Assembly: GCF_021534965.1 (NCBI RefSeq)
Contig: NZ_CP091037.1
Coordinates: forward strand, 3,603,501 to 3,667,500
From: Muricauda sp. SCSIO 65647
GTDB lineage: Bacteria > Bacteroidota > Bacteroidia > Flavobacteriales > Flavobacteriaceae
Length of the DNA stretch: 64,000 nucleotides
Reading direction: 5' to 3'
The position numbers and the translations under genes are program-made. The notes under the pieces were generated by a model. That model saw nothing but the letters and a program-made list of their open reading frames with translations, was not told where the DNA came from and made no database searches. Shown here piece after piece: positions 56,639 through 64,000 of this stretch (positions are counted from its first letter, which is position 1; each line of letters begins with the position of its first letter).

Positions 56639-57478
56639 TCAGACCGACTCGAAGTGAACGGGGTCACCAAATCTTTTTTGTGCCAACACGGCCATCGATT
56701 TCTTGGTCAATTGCAAAATTCTTGGATACCCCCCTGTTGTTTGCCCATCTTTCATTAAAATGATTAGCCTGCCCGATGGTGTCAACTGTACCGTACCCTG
56801 AAGCGTTGCCGATGTCAACATGCTGATATTGTGCTGTTCAATGGTTTCTGCCAGTTGATAGGCCATACGGTCGTTCTCTTTTGCAATCGAAAAAGCAGAG
56901 GAAAATATTTGGTTCATTTGTTCATCGGTCAACAAATCAAATTCAGGACCTTTGTGCACATACAAAGAATCTTCATCTAAATGACCATCAAATTTTGCTT
57001 CTGATATCTTGGGCGAAAAATCCGTTGTTTCTTCGTAGGGTACCGTTTCGTGTTGGGCAAGGCACCGTTGTTTGGTAACGGGATGGTAATACGAACGGCT
57101 TCCCAATACCTTTTCGGTTTTGAATCCGCCCTTTACGCCCAGATAGGCCCTGAACCCCTTTTTCAGTTTACCAAAAGAAAGTATGTCGCCTTCTTTCACC
57201 TGCACGACCCGGCAATTTGCAACGGCATTATCGTTCAAGGTTGCCGACAGCAACGCCCCTGCCACACAGATATAGGTACTTTTTTCAAATTGTAAGGAAG
57301 GGCCTGTCATGGTGATTTCCATTACGGCTGCCATGGCCCCGTTCTCTAACAGCGTATTCACACGTGAGGCCGAAACATCGTCCATCGCACCAGAAATGGG
57401 CACCCCTTTGTTTCGAAAGCCAAAACGCCCTTCGTCCTGTACAGTGGTAAAAAAACCGGGTTTCAATACCTTAAGCAT
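56639..57478 (-). CDS. pxpC: 5-oxoprolinase subunit PxpC (biotin-dependent carboxyltransferase-like, KipA type)
   Basis: 279 residues of the AHS2/KipA family: KPGFFTTVQDEGRFGFRNKGVPISGAMDDVSA at the N-terminus and QTTGGYPRILQLTKKSMA near the end. PxpA, PxpB and PxpC together hydrolyse 5-oxoproline to glutamate with ATP. The gene overlaps the end of pxpB by 8 bp and is the last of the four-gene operon. Confidence 0.93.
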   Translation of the reverse strand: MLKVLKPGFFTTVQDEGRFGFRNKGVPISGAMDDVSASRVNTLLENGAMAAVMEITMTGPSLQFEKSTYICVAGALLSATLNDNAVANCRVVQVKEGDILSFGKLKKGFRAYLGVKGGFKTEKVLGSRSYYHPVTKQRCLAQHETVPYEETTDFSPKISEAKFDGHLDEDSLYVHKGPEFDLLTDEQMNQIFSSAFSIAKENDRMAYQLAETIEQHNISMLTSATLQGTVQLTPSGRLIILMKDGQTTGGYPRILQLTKKSMAVLAQKRFGDPVHFESV

Positions 57479-58202
57479 GCAACGTTGTTTTTTTTAGATT
57501 GAAAATACCTATTTCGCCCTCGATTTTGTGAAGGTTGTACTCGTCACGGGTTATGGATTGAAACCGTATTTTGTCACCCACCTTGATTTTGCACGGTTCA
57601 TCTGCCCCTGGATCGAACATTGGAATTGGGCAGTTGCCGATAATGTTCCACCCCCCGGGAGACTCTTGGGGGTATATGCCGGTCTGCTTACCCGCCAAAC
57701 CCACCGAACCCTTGACCACTTTCATTCGAGGCTCTGTTCTTCTGGCGATTTCCAAACTCTTTGGAAGTCCGCCCAAGTACATAAAACCGGGTAAAAACCC
57801 AATACCAAATACCGTATATTCTTGACCGGTATGCTTCGCAATCAATTCATCGACGGTCAAGTTCAAGTGGTCGGCCACCATCTTCAGATCTAAACCAAAC
57901 TCGGCATCATAACAAACAGGCAGTGTCCACAAGTATTGCTCAAGGATAAAGGCCCCATCTTTATTCGAATGGTATAAATCATTCACTTTAGCTCTTAAAT
58001 CATGTGTAGATATAGCATCACCATTTGAAATGATTGTCAGAGAATTATATGCAGGTACGGTTTCTAAATCGGGCCATTCTGTCCGCAACTGCTTCTCGAA
58101 TGCTAAGATATCTTTGAGGATGTGCTCATCCACTTCTTTTGGCCATTCGATGAGTAGGGCATATTCTCCAAAGGGCTTGGTCTTTATGGGGTAGCTTTTC
58201 AC
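57471..58202 (-). CDS. pxpB: 5-oxoprolinase subunit PxpB (KipI type)
   Basis: 243 residues with a GTG start that overlaps the pxpA stop (GTGA), indicating coupled translation. AHS1/KipI family motifs are FGIGFLPGFMYLGGLP and GSVGLAGKQTGIYPQESPGGWNIIG. In Bacillus the homologue was first known as a kinase inhibitor; in 5-oxoprolinase it pairs with PxpC. Confidence 0.93.
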   Translation of the reverse strand: MKSYPIKTKPFGEYALLIEWPKEVDEHILKDILAFEKQLRTEWPDLETVPAYNSLTIISNGDAISTHDLRAKVNDLYHSNKDGAFILEQYLWTLPVCYDAEFGLDLKMVADHLNLTVDELIAKHTGQEYTVFGIGFLPGFMYLGGLPKSLEIARRTEPRMKVVKGSVGLAGKQTGIYPQESPGGWNIIGNCPIPMFDPGADEPCKIKVGDKIRFQSITRDEYNLHKIEGEIGIFNLKKTTLHA

Positions 58203-58942
58203 TTTTTCAAATATACTTGGTGCCTTGGCAATTCCTCAGAAAGATACGTCAATATTTTTAATGCCGTGGGGGTGTCACCGTGCACACAAAACGTGTCTGC
58301 CCTAATAGGTATTTTTTTTCCGCTGACCGTTTTGACCAATTGTTCCCTTACCATTTGCAAAAGATGTCGAGCCACCCTTTCTGGGTCTTGAATCAAGGCA
58401 TTCGGCAGCTTTCGGGAAACCAAACTAAGATCTTCATTATAGTTTCTATCGGCAAAGGCTTCGTATTTTATTCTAAAACCCCTTCTATCTGCCTCATCGG
58501 CTATTTGGGAAGCCGGAGGCACATACAGTATGGCCTCTGCCCTATATTTCTCGATGGCATCTAAAAAAAATCCTGCCAAGTGCCTGTTTTTCGCAAGGGT
58601 ATTGTATAATGCACCATGGGGCTTGATATGGTGCATGCGTATGTTTTCTTTCACCAGTACATTGATGAAAGCATCCATTTGTGCCATGATGGCCTCTTTC
58701 AATTCCCTGTCGGAAATGTCCATGACCACACGACCAAAATTTTCCCTATCTGGATAGGATGGATGTGCACCCACCTTAATTTGGTGTCTCTCGGCCAATC
58801 GGGCAATTTCACGTATGCTATGTGCATCACCGGCATGGCCACCACAGGCAATATTGCAAGAACTGATATGGTTGAACAGTTGAACCTCGTTGCCCACGCC
58901 TTCGCCCACATCACAGTTGATATCGATTAAAATGGTTTCCAT
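58199..58942 (-). CDS. pxpA: 5-oxoprolinase subunit PxpA (LamB/YcsF family)
   Basis: 247 residues. Family motifs: IDINCDVGEGVGNE at the N-terminus, SCNIACGGHAGDAHSI, VGAHPSYPDRENFGR and HHIKPHGALYN, and a late VHGDTPTALKI. It starts directly after the stop of the Nramp-like gene. Together with PxpB and PxpC it forms ATP-dependent 5-oxoprolinase for salvage of pyroglutamate. Confidence 0.95.
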   Translation of the reverse strand: METILIDINCDVGEGVGNEVQLFNHISSCNIACGGHAGDAHSIREIARLAERHQIKVGAHPSYPDRENFGRVVMDISDRELKEAIMAQMDAFINVLVKENIRMHHIKPHGALYNTLAKNRHLAGFFLDAIEKYRAEAILYVPPASQIADEADRRGFRIKYEAFADRNYNEDLSLVSRKLPNALIQDPERVARHLLQMVREQLVKTVSGKKIPIRADTFCVHGDTPTALKILTYLSEELPRHQVYLKK

Positions 58943-60136
58943 CTATACTATTCCGAGTACCTTAATGATGCTTTTTGCTCCCAATACTATGGAAAGCGCT
59001 ATAATAAGAAATCCAAAAACATTTTGGATCAGGTTATTTCGATAGTTGCCCATGACGCCTTTTTTGTTGACCATCCAGACCAAAAGTATGGCAATGGCCG
59101 GAAGCAAGATACCATTGGCGATCTGCGCAAACTTGATGACTTCGATAGGTTTGATATCAAATGAGAGAAAAAACACCCCCAAGAACAAAATCGTTATCCA
59201 AACAATGCGAAAGCGCTTGTCTTTTAGATCAGCGTTCCACCCGAAACAGCTATTGGCCACATAAGCGGCCGCCAAGGGTGCTGTTATTGATGAAGTGATT
59301 CCTGCAGCAAATAGGCCGATACCCATACAATATAGGGCGGCATCGCCGAACAAGGGTTCAAGACCAAGGGCCAGATCCATGGCACCCGTTACCTCTCTTG
59401 AGGGAATTGCCGCAGCGGCAATAATGATGGACATAGAGACAAATCCACCCAACCCAATGGACAATATGGTATCCCAGCGAGCCGTTTTCAAGTCGTTCTT
59501 GCTTTTCCATTTTTCATTGACCAGAGAGGCATGTAAAAACAGATTATAGGGTACTACCGTAGTACCCACAAGGGCGATTATCATTAGTAAACTTTCGTCT
59601 GGAAATGCGGGAACCAAAAGTCCTTTCAAGACTTCCCATATATTGGGCTTGGTCAAAATTGCGGTGATCACAAATGACACGCTCATTAAAAATATGAGCA
59701 CTATAAAGGCCTTCTCCAAAGCTTTATAGCTGCCCATCCAAAGCAAAATAAAGGCCAATAAGCCAATGATCATGGGGTAATAAGAGCCATAGGTCTTTCC
59801 GAACAATGCCTCCATGCCCAAGGTGGCCCCACCTATGTTACCGGCCTCATAAGCGGCATTGCCCACTAAAATGGCTCCTAAAATAATGGTGATGACCAGC
59901 GTTCTGACCCATTTTGAGTTCAGTTCTGTCTTGATGACATCGGCCAATCCCCTTTGGGTAACGATACCCAATCGTGCGGCCATTTCTTGCAGCACCATGG
60001 TCGCCAAAACAGAAAACAGCATCGCCCAAAGCAGTGCATGACCGAAACCCACCCCGGCCAAGGTACATGCCGTAATCGTGCCCGGCCCGACAAAAGCCGC
60101 GGCCACCAATACTCCCGGGCCTATTTTTTTAAGCAT
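58943..60136 (-). CDS. Nramp-like transporter of the oxoprolinase operon
   Basis: About 397 residues from the ATG at 60136 (a TTG at 60163 is upstream). Eleven or so membrane helices of the Nramp fold. The TM1 metal motif DPGN reads GPGT (FVGPGTITAC), and the TM6 motif MPHN reads VPYN (VVPYNLFLHASL), so two main metal ligands are absent. In Bacillus a related gene (ycsG) is also in the ycsF-kipI-kipA operon. The substrate could be 5-oxoproline or an unusual cation; not settled. A 15-bp direct repeat lies upstream. Confidence 0.88.
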   Translation of the reverse strand: MLKKIGPGVLVAAAFVGPGTITACTLAGVGFGHALLWAMLFSVLATMVLQEMAARLGIVTQRGLADVIKTELNSKWVRTLVITIILGAILVGNAAYEAGNIGGATLGMEALFGKTYGSYYPMIIGLLAFILLWMGSYKALEKAFIVLIFLMSVSFVITAILTKPNIWEVLKGLLVPAFPDESLLMIIALVGTTVVPYNLFLHASLVNEKWKSKNDLKTARWDTILSIGLGGFVSMSIIIAAAAIPSREVTGAMDLALGLEPLFGDAALYCMGIGLFAAGITSSITAPLAAAYVANSCFGWNADLKDKRFRIVWITILFLGVFFLSFDIKPIEVIKFAQIANGILLPAIAILLVWMVNKKGVMGNYRNNLIQNVFGFLIIALSIVLGAKSIIKVLGIV

Positions 60137-60190
60137 ATCGGTATGGGGTTGTTTGGCCCACAAATTAGAGGGTTTGTGGTTAAAAATGAT

Positions 60191-60224
60191 GCATTTCGTC
60201 TAAAAATTTGCATTTCGTCTAAAA
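60191..60224. promoter_or_regulatory. 15-bp direct repeat, candidate operator of the oxoprolinase operon
   Basis: GCATTTCGTCTAAAA occurs at 60191-60205 and 60210-60224, spaced 19 bp start to start. It is 55-90 bp upstream of the ATG at 60136 and also upstream of the divergent gene at 60321. Two identical half-sites at close to two helical turns suggest binding by a dimeric regulator. Confidence 0.55.
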
Positions 60225-60320
60225 GTGGGTTGTCATACATCGATGTTTTATACGAATCGGCCAATGTCAAAGTTATAATAGTCCCAAATCTTAGAAGACC
60301 AACTAAACGAACCTACTTGC

Positions 60321-60767
60321 ATGACCTGTAAAGAATGTAACAAAGATATCGGCTACATGGCCCATAAAGAATCTATGGATTCATTGGGGGTAGAACTCTG
60401 CCCACGCCATACCCGATTGATCAAGAAAGTTATTTTAGAACATGGCACCTCAGTTGAGGCGATACAGCTTTTCTATGCCTTGAAAGAGGCCGGGGCCAAA
60501 CCCATGCTTGAATGGTGGGACGGTAAAAAAACGGTCGATATCGCCATTTCACGGGTCAAACTCAATATCGAAATCGATACCGAGTACAAAATGGTCACCC
60601 ACGAACAGGCCATAAAAGACCTTGAAGAGGCCATGCACTATTTTAAAAATGGCTTTACGACCATCAAAATACCCCATGTGGTGATCAAATATTACCTTCA
60701 AGATACCGTGAACAATATTTTGGGCATTGTCGAAGGGCTGAGGGAGAATATACGTGTCATAAAGTAG
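60321..60767 (+). CDS. Zinc-ribbon protein with a PD-(D/E)xK-like (DUF559-like) domain
   Basis: 148 residues. The N-terminus has CxxC (Cys3, Cys6) and CxxH (Cys27, His30), a zinc-ribbon pattern. The rest has KKTVDIAISRVKLNIEIDTEYK and a later FTTIKIPHVVIKYY, which is the arrangement of DUF559/Vsr-like nuclease cores (D...E.D) but without clear catalytic lysine. A DNA- or RNA-related function is possible only. It lies between the oxoprolinase operon (divergent) and the YifB-like gene (convergent, 3 bp apart). Confidence 0.65.
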   Translation: MTCKECNKDIGYMAHKESMDSLGVELCPRHTRLIKKVILEHGTSVEAIQLFYALKEAGAKPMLEWWDGKKTVDIAISRVKLNIEIDTEYKMVTHEQAIKDLEEAMHYFKNGFTTIKIPHVVIKYYLQDTVNNILGIVEGLRENIRVIK

Positions 60768-60770
60768 TCA

Positions 60771-62306
60771 CTACCCCAACCACCCCTCACGATCCAAACT
60801 GCGATATTGGATGGCTTCTGAAATATGGTTGCCGTTGATGTCGGCTTTACCTTCTAAATCTGAAATGCTACGGGCGACCTTTAGAATTCGGTCGTAAGCC
60901 CTAGCAGATAGGTTCAATCGTTCCATAGCATTTTTCAGCAGCTCCAACGAGGTTTTGTCCAACTTACAGAACTCCCTGATTTGTTTAGTGTTCATTTGGG
61001 CGTTATAGTGCACCTTATCTAACCCATCAAAGCGTTTGGTCTGTATTTCCCTTGCCGCAATGACCCGTTTTCGTATTTCGACACTGCCCTCCCCTTTTCG
61101 GTCTTCCGATAGTTTTTCGAAAGGTACTGGAGTCACTTCAATATGAATATCTATCCTGTCTAAAAGGGGGCCTGAAATCTTGCCCAAATACCGTTGCATT
61201 TCTGCAGGTGAAGAGGTTACGGGAGAATCAGGGTCGTTGAAATAACCGCCCGGACTTGGATTCATACTGGCGACCAGCATAAAACTACTCGGGTAGGTCA
61301 CCGTGAACTTGGCCCTTGAAATGGTGACTTCCCTATCTTCCAATGGCTGTCGCATGACCTCTAATACCTTGCGCTCGAACTCGGGCAACTCATCTAAAAA
61401 CAACACACCATTATGGGCGAGTGATATCTCTCCCGGCTGTGGGTAGCTGCCCCCGCCCACCAAGGCTACGGCACTACTGGTATGGTGTGGACTGCGAAAA
61501 GGACGTTGGCTCATCAACCCCATATCCTTTATTTTTCCGACAACACTGTGTATTTTGGTGGTTTCCAATGCTTCATGCAACGTCATGGGCGGTAAAATCG
61601 AAGGAAGTCTTTTGGCCAACATGGTCTTGCCCGCCCCGGGTGGTCCGATCAAGATGATATTATGTCCGCCCGCAGCAGCAATTTCCATACAGCGCTTAAT
61701 GCTCTCTTGCCCTTTGACATCTGAAAAATCAAATTCGGGAAAATCAAGTTGCCTATAAAATTCGGCACGGGTATCGACAATGGTCTGTTCCAAAGGCTTT
61801 CCTGTATCAAAAAAGTCAATGACCTCTTTGATATTTTCTACGCCAAAAACCTTTAAGTCACCCACTATTGCCGCCTCTTTGGCATTTTCTTTAGGAAGGA
61901 TAAACCCCTTGAAACCTTCTTCTTGTGCTTTAATGGCGATGGGCAGGGCACCCTTGATGGGATGTAGGCTTCCATCTAAAGAAAGCTCGCCCATGATCAG
62001 GTACTTTTCAATATCAACTGACTGTATTTGTGCCGAAGCGGCCAATATGCCCAGTGCCAATGTCAAATCATAGGCCGAACCTTCTTTGCGCAAATCGGCG
62101 GGTGCCATATTGATCGTGATCTTCTTACCGGGAATTTTATATCCGTTGTTCTTCAGTGCAGCAGCTATTCGATAATTACTTTCTTTGATGGCATTATCGG
62201 GCAATCCCACCAAATGGTAGCCAACGCCATGGTCAACATTGACCTCAACGGTTATGGTTTGGGCCTCAACGCCAAAAACGGCGCTGCCAAAAACTTTTAT
62301 GAGCAT
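60771..62306 (-). CDS. YifB family Mg chelatase-like AAA ATPase (ComM-like)
   Basis: 511 residues. An N-terminal Lon/ChlI-like domain (about 1-180) with DLRKEGSAYDLTLALGIL is followed by an AAA+ module with Walker A GPPGAGKTMLAKRLPSIL near 215, Walker B LFLDELPEF near 300 and a C-terminal helical part (RAYDRILKVARSISDLEG). The homologue ComM promotes branch migration in natural transformation. Normal length. Convergent with the zinc-ribbon gene. Confidence 0.92.
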   Translation of the reverse strand: MLIKVFGSAVFGVEAQTITVEVNVDHGVGYHLVGLPDNAIKESNYRIAAALKNNGYKIPGKKITINMAPADLRKEGSAYDLTLALGILAASAQIQSVDIEKYLIMGELSLDGSLHPIKGALPIAIKAQEEGFKGFILPKENAKEAAIVGDLKVFGVENIKEVIDFFDTGKPLEQTIVDTRAEFYRQLDFPEFDFSDVKGQESIKRCMEIAAAGGHNIILIGPPGAGKTMLAKRLPSILPPMTLHEALETTKIHSVVGKIKDMGLMSQRPFRSPHHTSSAVALVGGGSYPQPGEISLAHNGVLFLDELPEFERKVLEVMRQPLEDREVTISRAKFTVTYPSSFMLVASMNPSPGGYFNDPDSPVTSSPAEMQRYLGKISGPLLDRIDIHIEVTPVPFEKLSEDRKGEGSVEIRKRVIAAREIQTKRFDGLDKVHYNAQMNTKQIREFCKLDKTSLELLKNAMERLNLSARAYDRILKVARSISDLEGKADINGNHISEAIQYRSLDREGWLG

Positions 62307-62492
62307 GGTTAGTGTTTGGCCCTAAAATATGTCTTTTTGGGTTCTACTGCGAATTTAGCAGGAAATTTTGTCTAAAAAAGTACGAACAGTTCAAAAAAAT
62401 GGCCGTACATCATGTGCTTTACGTTGGTGCTGCGTCAAGTTCTATAGTGGTCTTTAGACACGAATTACGAATGCAGAATTAAGAATTTGAAA

Positions 62493-62523
62493 TTTGTGAT
62501 TTGTGATTTGTGATTTGTGATTT
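62493..62523. repeat. Four-unit 7-bp tandem repeat TTTGTGA
   Basis: Units begin at 62493, 62500, 62507 and 62514 and are identical; three further T follow. It lies 20 bp after the end of the acylase gene. The rest of the gap 62307-62543 shows no gene. Confidence 0.75.
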
Positions 62524-62543
62524 AAAACTTAATCATTTCAGCT

Positions 62544-64000
62544 TCACTGCTTTTTTGGCTTGAAAACCAGTAGGTCATCAGAACCGCTCTTTATTTCTTC
62601 TTCATTCATCATCATCTTTCTGAACTCGCCATTGACAAACATTTCGGCCTGGTCGTCATAGTGTTTGCTCAACGGATTTCCTGATTGCCCTGTGGGAAGT
62701 ATGCTGATACTGTTCTCTATATCGGAAAAATCAACGATTCGACGGGTCGATGGGCCTGAATTGACCTTGTAGTACAGTGTACTGTCATAGAGAAAAGACA
62801 TATTGTTGATGACCTCCCTTGTTCCTGATACTGGAAATGGCCCAACGTTGAAATATTTTCGCAGGGCCTTTACCTGCCCGATAGGATGACCATGTTCAAC
62901 GGTATGTACGTTTTGCCACTGCCATTGGGTTACATCTGAACCGAAATCTTCTTGTAGTGACTGCCATGCCTGCTGAAAAGACTTGAGTATGATATCGTAT
63001 CGTGTCTCGGTTTTATCTTGGGTGTTGATGTCATCCCACCAAATGCCCTCCTCCAAACGGGCACCGGGTGCAATATGTCGCTTCATGAAATGTGTCGACA
63101 AAAACTGTTTGAACCGCTCTGGGCCAAGCTCATCTTCAAAGGTATTCTTCAATACGAAATATTCAGAACGGTGATAGAAGGTTCCCGCTACGGATTCCAA
63201 TGAATAGTCACCTTCCCAGTTTTTCAGTTGATCGAGCAATTTGATCTGCTCATCGTTCAATTCACTCACTTCCATGTGCTTGATCAAATCTGCAACGATA
63301 CCAGGGTTGACACTCGAAGTAACATCCAATACCATTTCGCTGGTCGAGGCCTTGTCCCAGTCATCTTTATCCTCTAAGAGCTGCACAATACGTTTTGCCC
63401 TGTTTTCGGGCAGGTAATATCCTGGGTACAACATTCCAGCAATGGAATCAGGTTGATTGTTGGCCGAATATACATAGTGCCAAGGTGGGTTGATAGCTTG
63501 GGGATTATCTGAAAAGTCAAGAAACCCTAACCGTTCCTGGGTGCCCGAAGTGCCATCCAAAACCAATTTTGTGGAAAGGCTGTCTGGCATTTGGTACAAT
63601 CTTGCCGAAGCCCACCACGCCACATTGCCTTTGGCATCTCCATACATCACATTCAGTCCCGGGGCATGTATTTTTGGTAAGGCCAATTTGAATTCCTCAA
63701 TATCGGTGGCCATCGTAATACCGTAGAGGGCCTCTAATATTTCATTATCGACCTGTGCGTAAATCCACGACATGGCAATGGGCCGTTCACCCGGTATCTG
63801 ATTGGCGATACCGTTTAAAACAGGGCCATGTCTTGTCTTCTTATAGGTGAAAGATACTTCTTCAGCATCTTTGACCTTGATGTTTTTGGTAACGTACACA
63901 TAGTCACCATAACCGTCTTCTGTCTTATATTTTGTACTGTCTGACGGATGGTTTTGCTCATAGTAAAAATCAATATCGTCGTTCTCGAACATCGTCATGC
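62544..64000 (-). CDS. Penicillin acylase family protein (N-terminus outside the window)
   Basis: About 485 residues of the C-terminal part are visible; the reading frame runs off the right edge, so the ATG at 63998 is not the start. Ntn-hydrolase features of penicillin/acyl-homoserine lactone acylases are present: KTRHGPVLNG, WWASARLYQMPD, HYVYSANNQPD and VTQWQWQNVHTVEHGHPIGQV. The catalytic serine of the beta chain should be upstream or near the edge and is not seen. Family members cleave amides such as AHLs or penicillins after autoprocessing in the periplasm. Confidence 0.88.
   Translation of the reverse strand, partial: MTMFENDDIDFYYEQNHPSDSTKYKTEDGYGDYVYVTKNIKVKDAEEVSFTYKKTRHGPVLNGIANQIPGERPIAMSWIYAQVDNEILEALYGITMATDIEEFKLALPKIHAPGLNVMYGDAKGNVAWWASARLYQMPDSLSTKLVLDGTSGTQERLGFLDFSDNPQAINPPWHYVYSANNQPDSIAGMLYPGYYLPENRAKRIVQLLEDKDDWDKASTSEMVLDVTSSVNPGIVADLIKHMEVSELNDEQIKLLDQLKNWEGDYSLESVAGTFYHRSEYFVLKNTFEDELGPERFKQFLSTHFMKRHIAPGARLEEGIWWDDINTQDKTETRYDIILKSFQQAWQSLQEDFGSDVTQWQWQNVHTVEHGHPIGQVKALRKYFNVGPFPVSGTREVINNMSFLYDSTLYYKVNSGPSTRRIVDFSDIENSISILPTGQSGNPLSKHYDDQAEMFVNGEFRKMMMNEEEIKSGSDDLLVFKPKKQ

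Overview
The window looks like chromosome from a marine member of the Flavobacteriaceae (Bacteroidota). This rests on the gene families present (DUF2911, DUF4197, DUF4838 and fused branched-chain E1 proteins, class II KetoAcid reductoisomerase, flavobacterial lipoproteins ending in short lipoboxes), on promoters with the Bacteroidetes -7 box TAnnTTTG, on the lack of clear Shine-Dalgarno sequences, and on moderate GC. The genus is not resolved; Allomuricauda- or Maribacter-like relatives are a guess. I saw no rRNA, tRNA or CRISPR.

Layout. 1-3.7 kb: tail of an AlkD-type DNA alkylation repair gene, a lipoprotein serine hydrolase, deoC-deoD nucleoside salvage, and a small Tudor/SH3-like protein divergent from uvrA. 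3.9-10.3 kb: uvrA, a LOG-family gene and an M1-like protein fused to a probable beta-barrel. 10.4-19.9 kb: fused alpha/beta 2-oxoacid dehydrogenase E1, DoxX, holA, a DUF4838 lipoprotein, an orphan HsdR_N-like protein, a glycosyltransferase, an OmpA lipoprotein and a Sua5/YciO-like protein. 19.9-32.2 kb: UvrD-type helicase, DsrE-like protein, M20 hydrolase, a degenerate OmpA paralogue, a patatin/M1 aminopeptidase pair, recG and a DUF2911 protein.

32.5-37.2 kb: leuC, leuD, a LeuA/CimA-family gene and leuB. The LeuA/CimA protein resembles Leptospira citramalate synthase as I remember it more than canonical LeuA, so this operon may start isoleucine synthesis from pyruvate. 50.1-55.6 kb (minus strand) carries ilvD-ilvB-ilvN-ilvC, followed by an NADP-dependent GapN-like dehydrogenase. 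The two clusters together cover most of branched-chain amino acid synthesis.

37.3-43.9 kb is the most unusual part. Eight AT-rich accessory genes, all on the plus strand, are separated by 55-150 bp modules that begin just after a stop codon with an AAC core, usually followed by a CTATAA-like stretch, and several end with a GTT core shortly before the next start. Several genes have their own private inverted repeat on either side (10 bp perfect around 37394-37864; 8 bp perfect around 37964-38866). This is the geometry of integron gene cassettes with attC sites, but no integrase is present and most boxes deviate from the attC consensus. I read it as an integrase-less cassette array, or a related and less described flavobacterial cassette system.

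43.9-64 kb: GNAT, NTF2-like and EthD proteins, a short alpha-glucan phosphorylase that lacks the usual PLP lysine, DUF4197, the ilv operon, a nitroreductase, an Nramp-like transporter with pxpABC (5-oxoprolinase) preceded by a 15-bp direct repeat, a zinc-ribbon protein, a YifB-type ATPase and the C-terminal part of a penicillin acylase.
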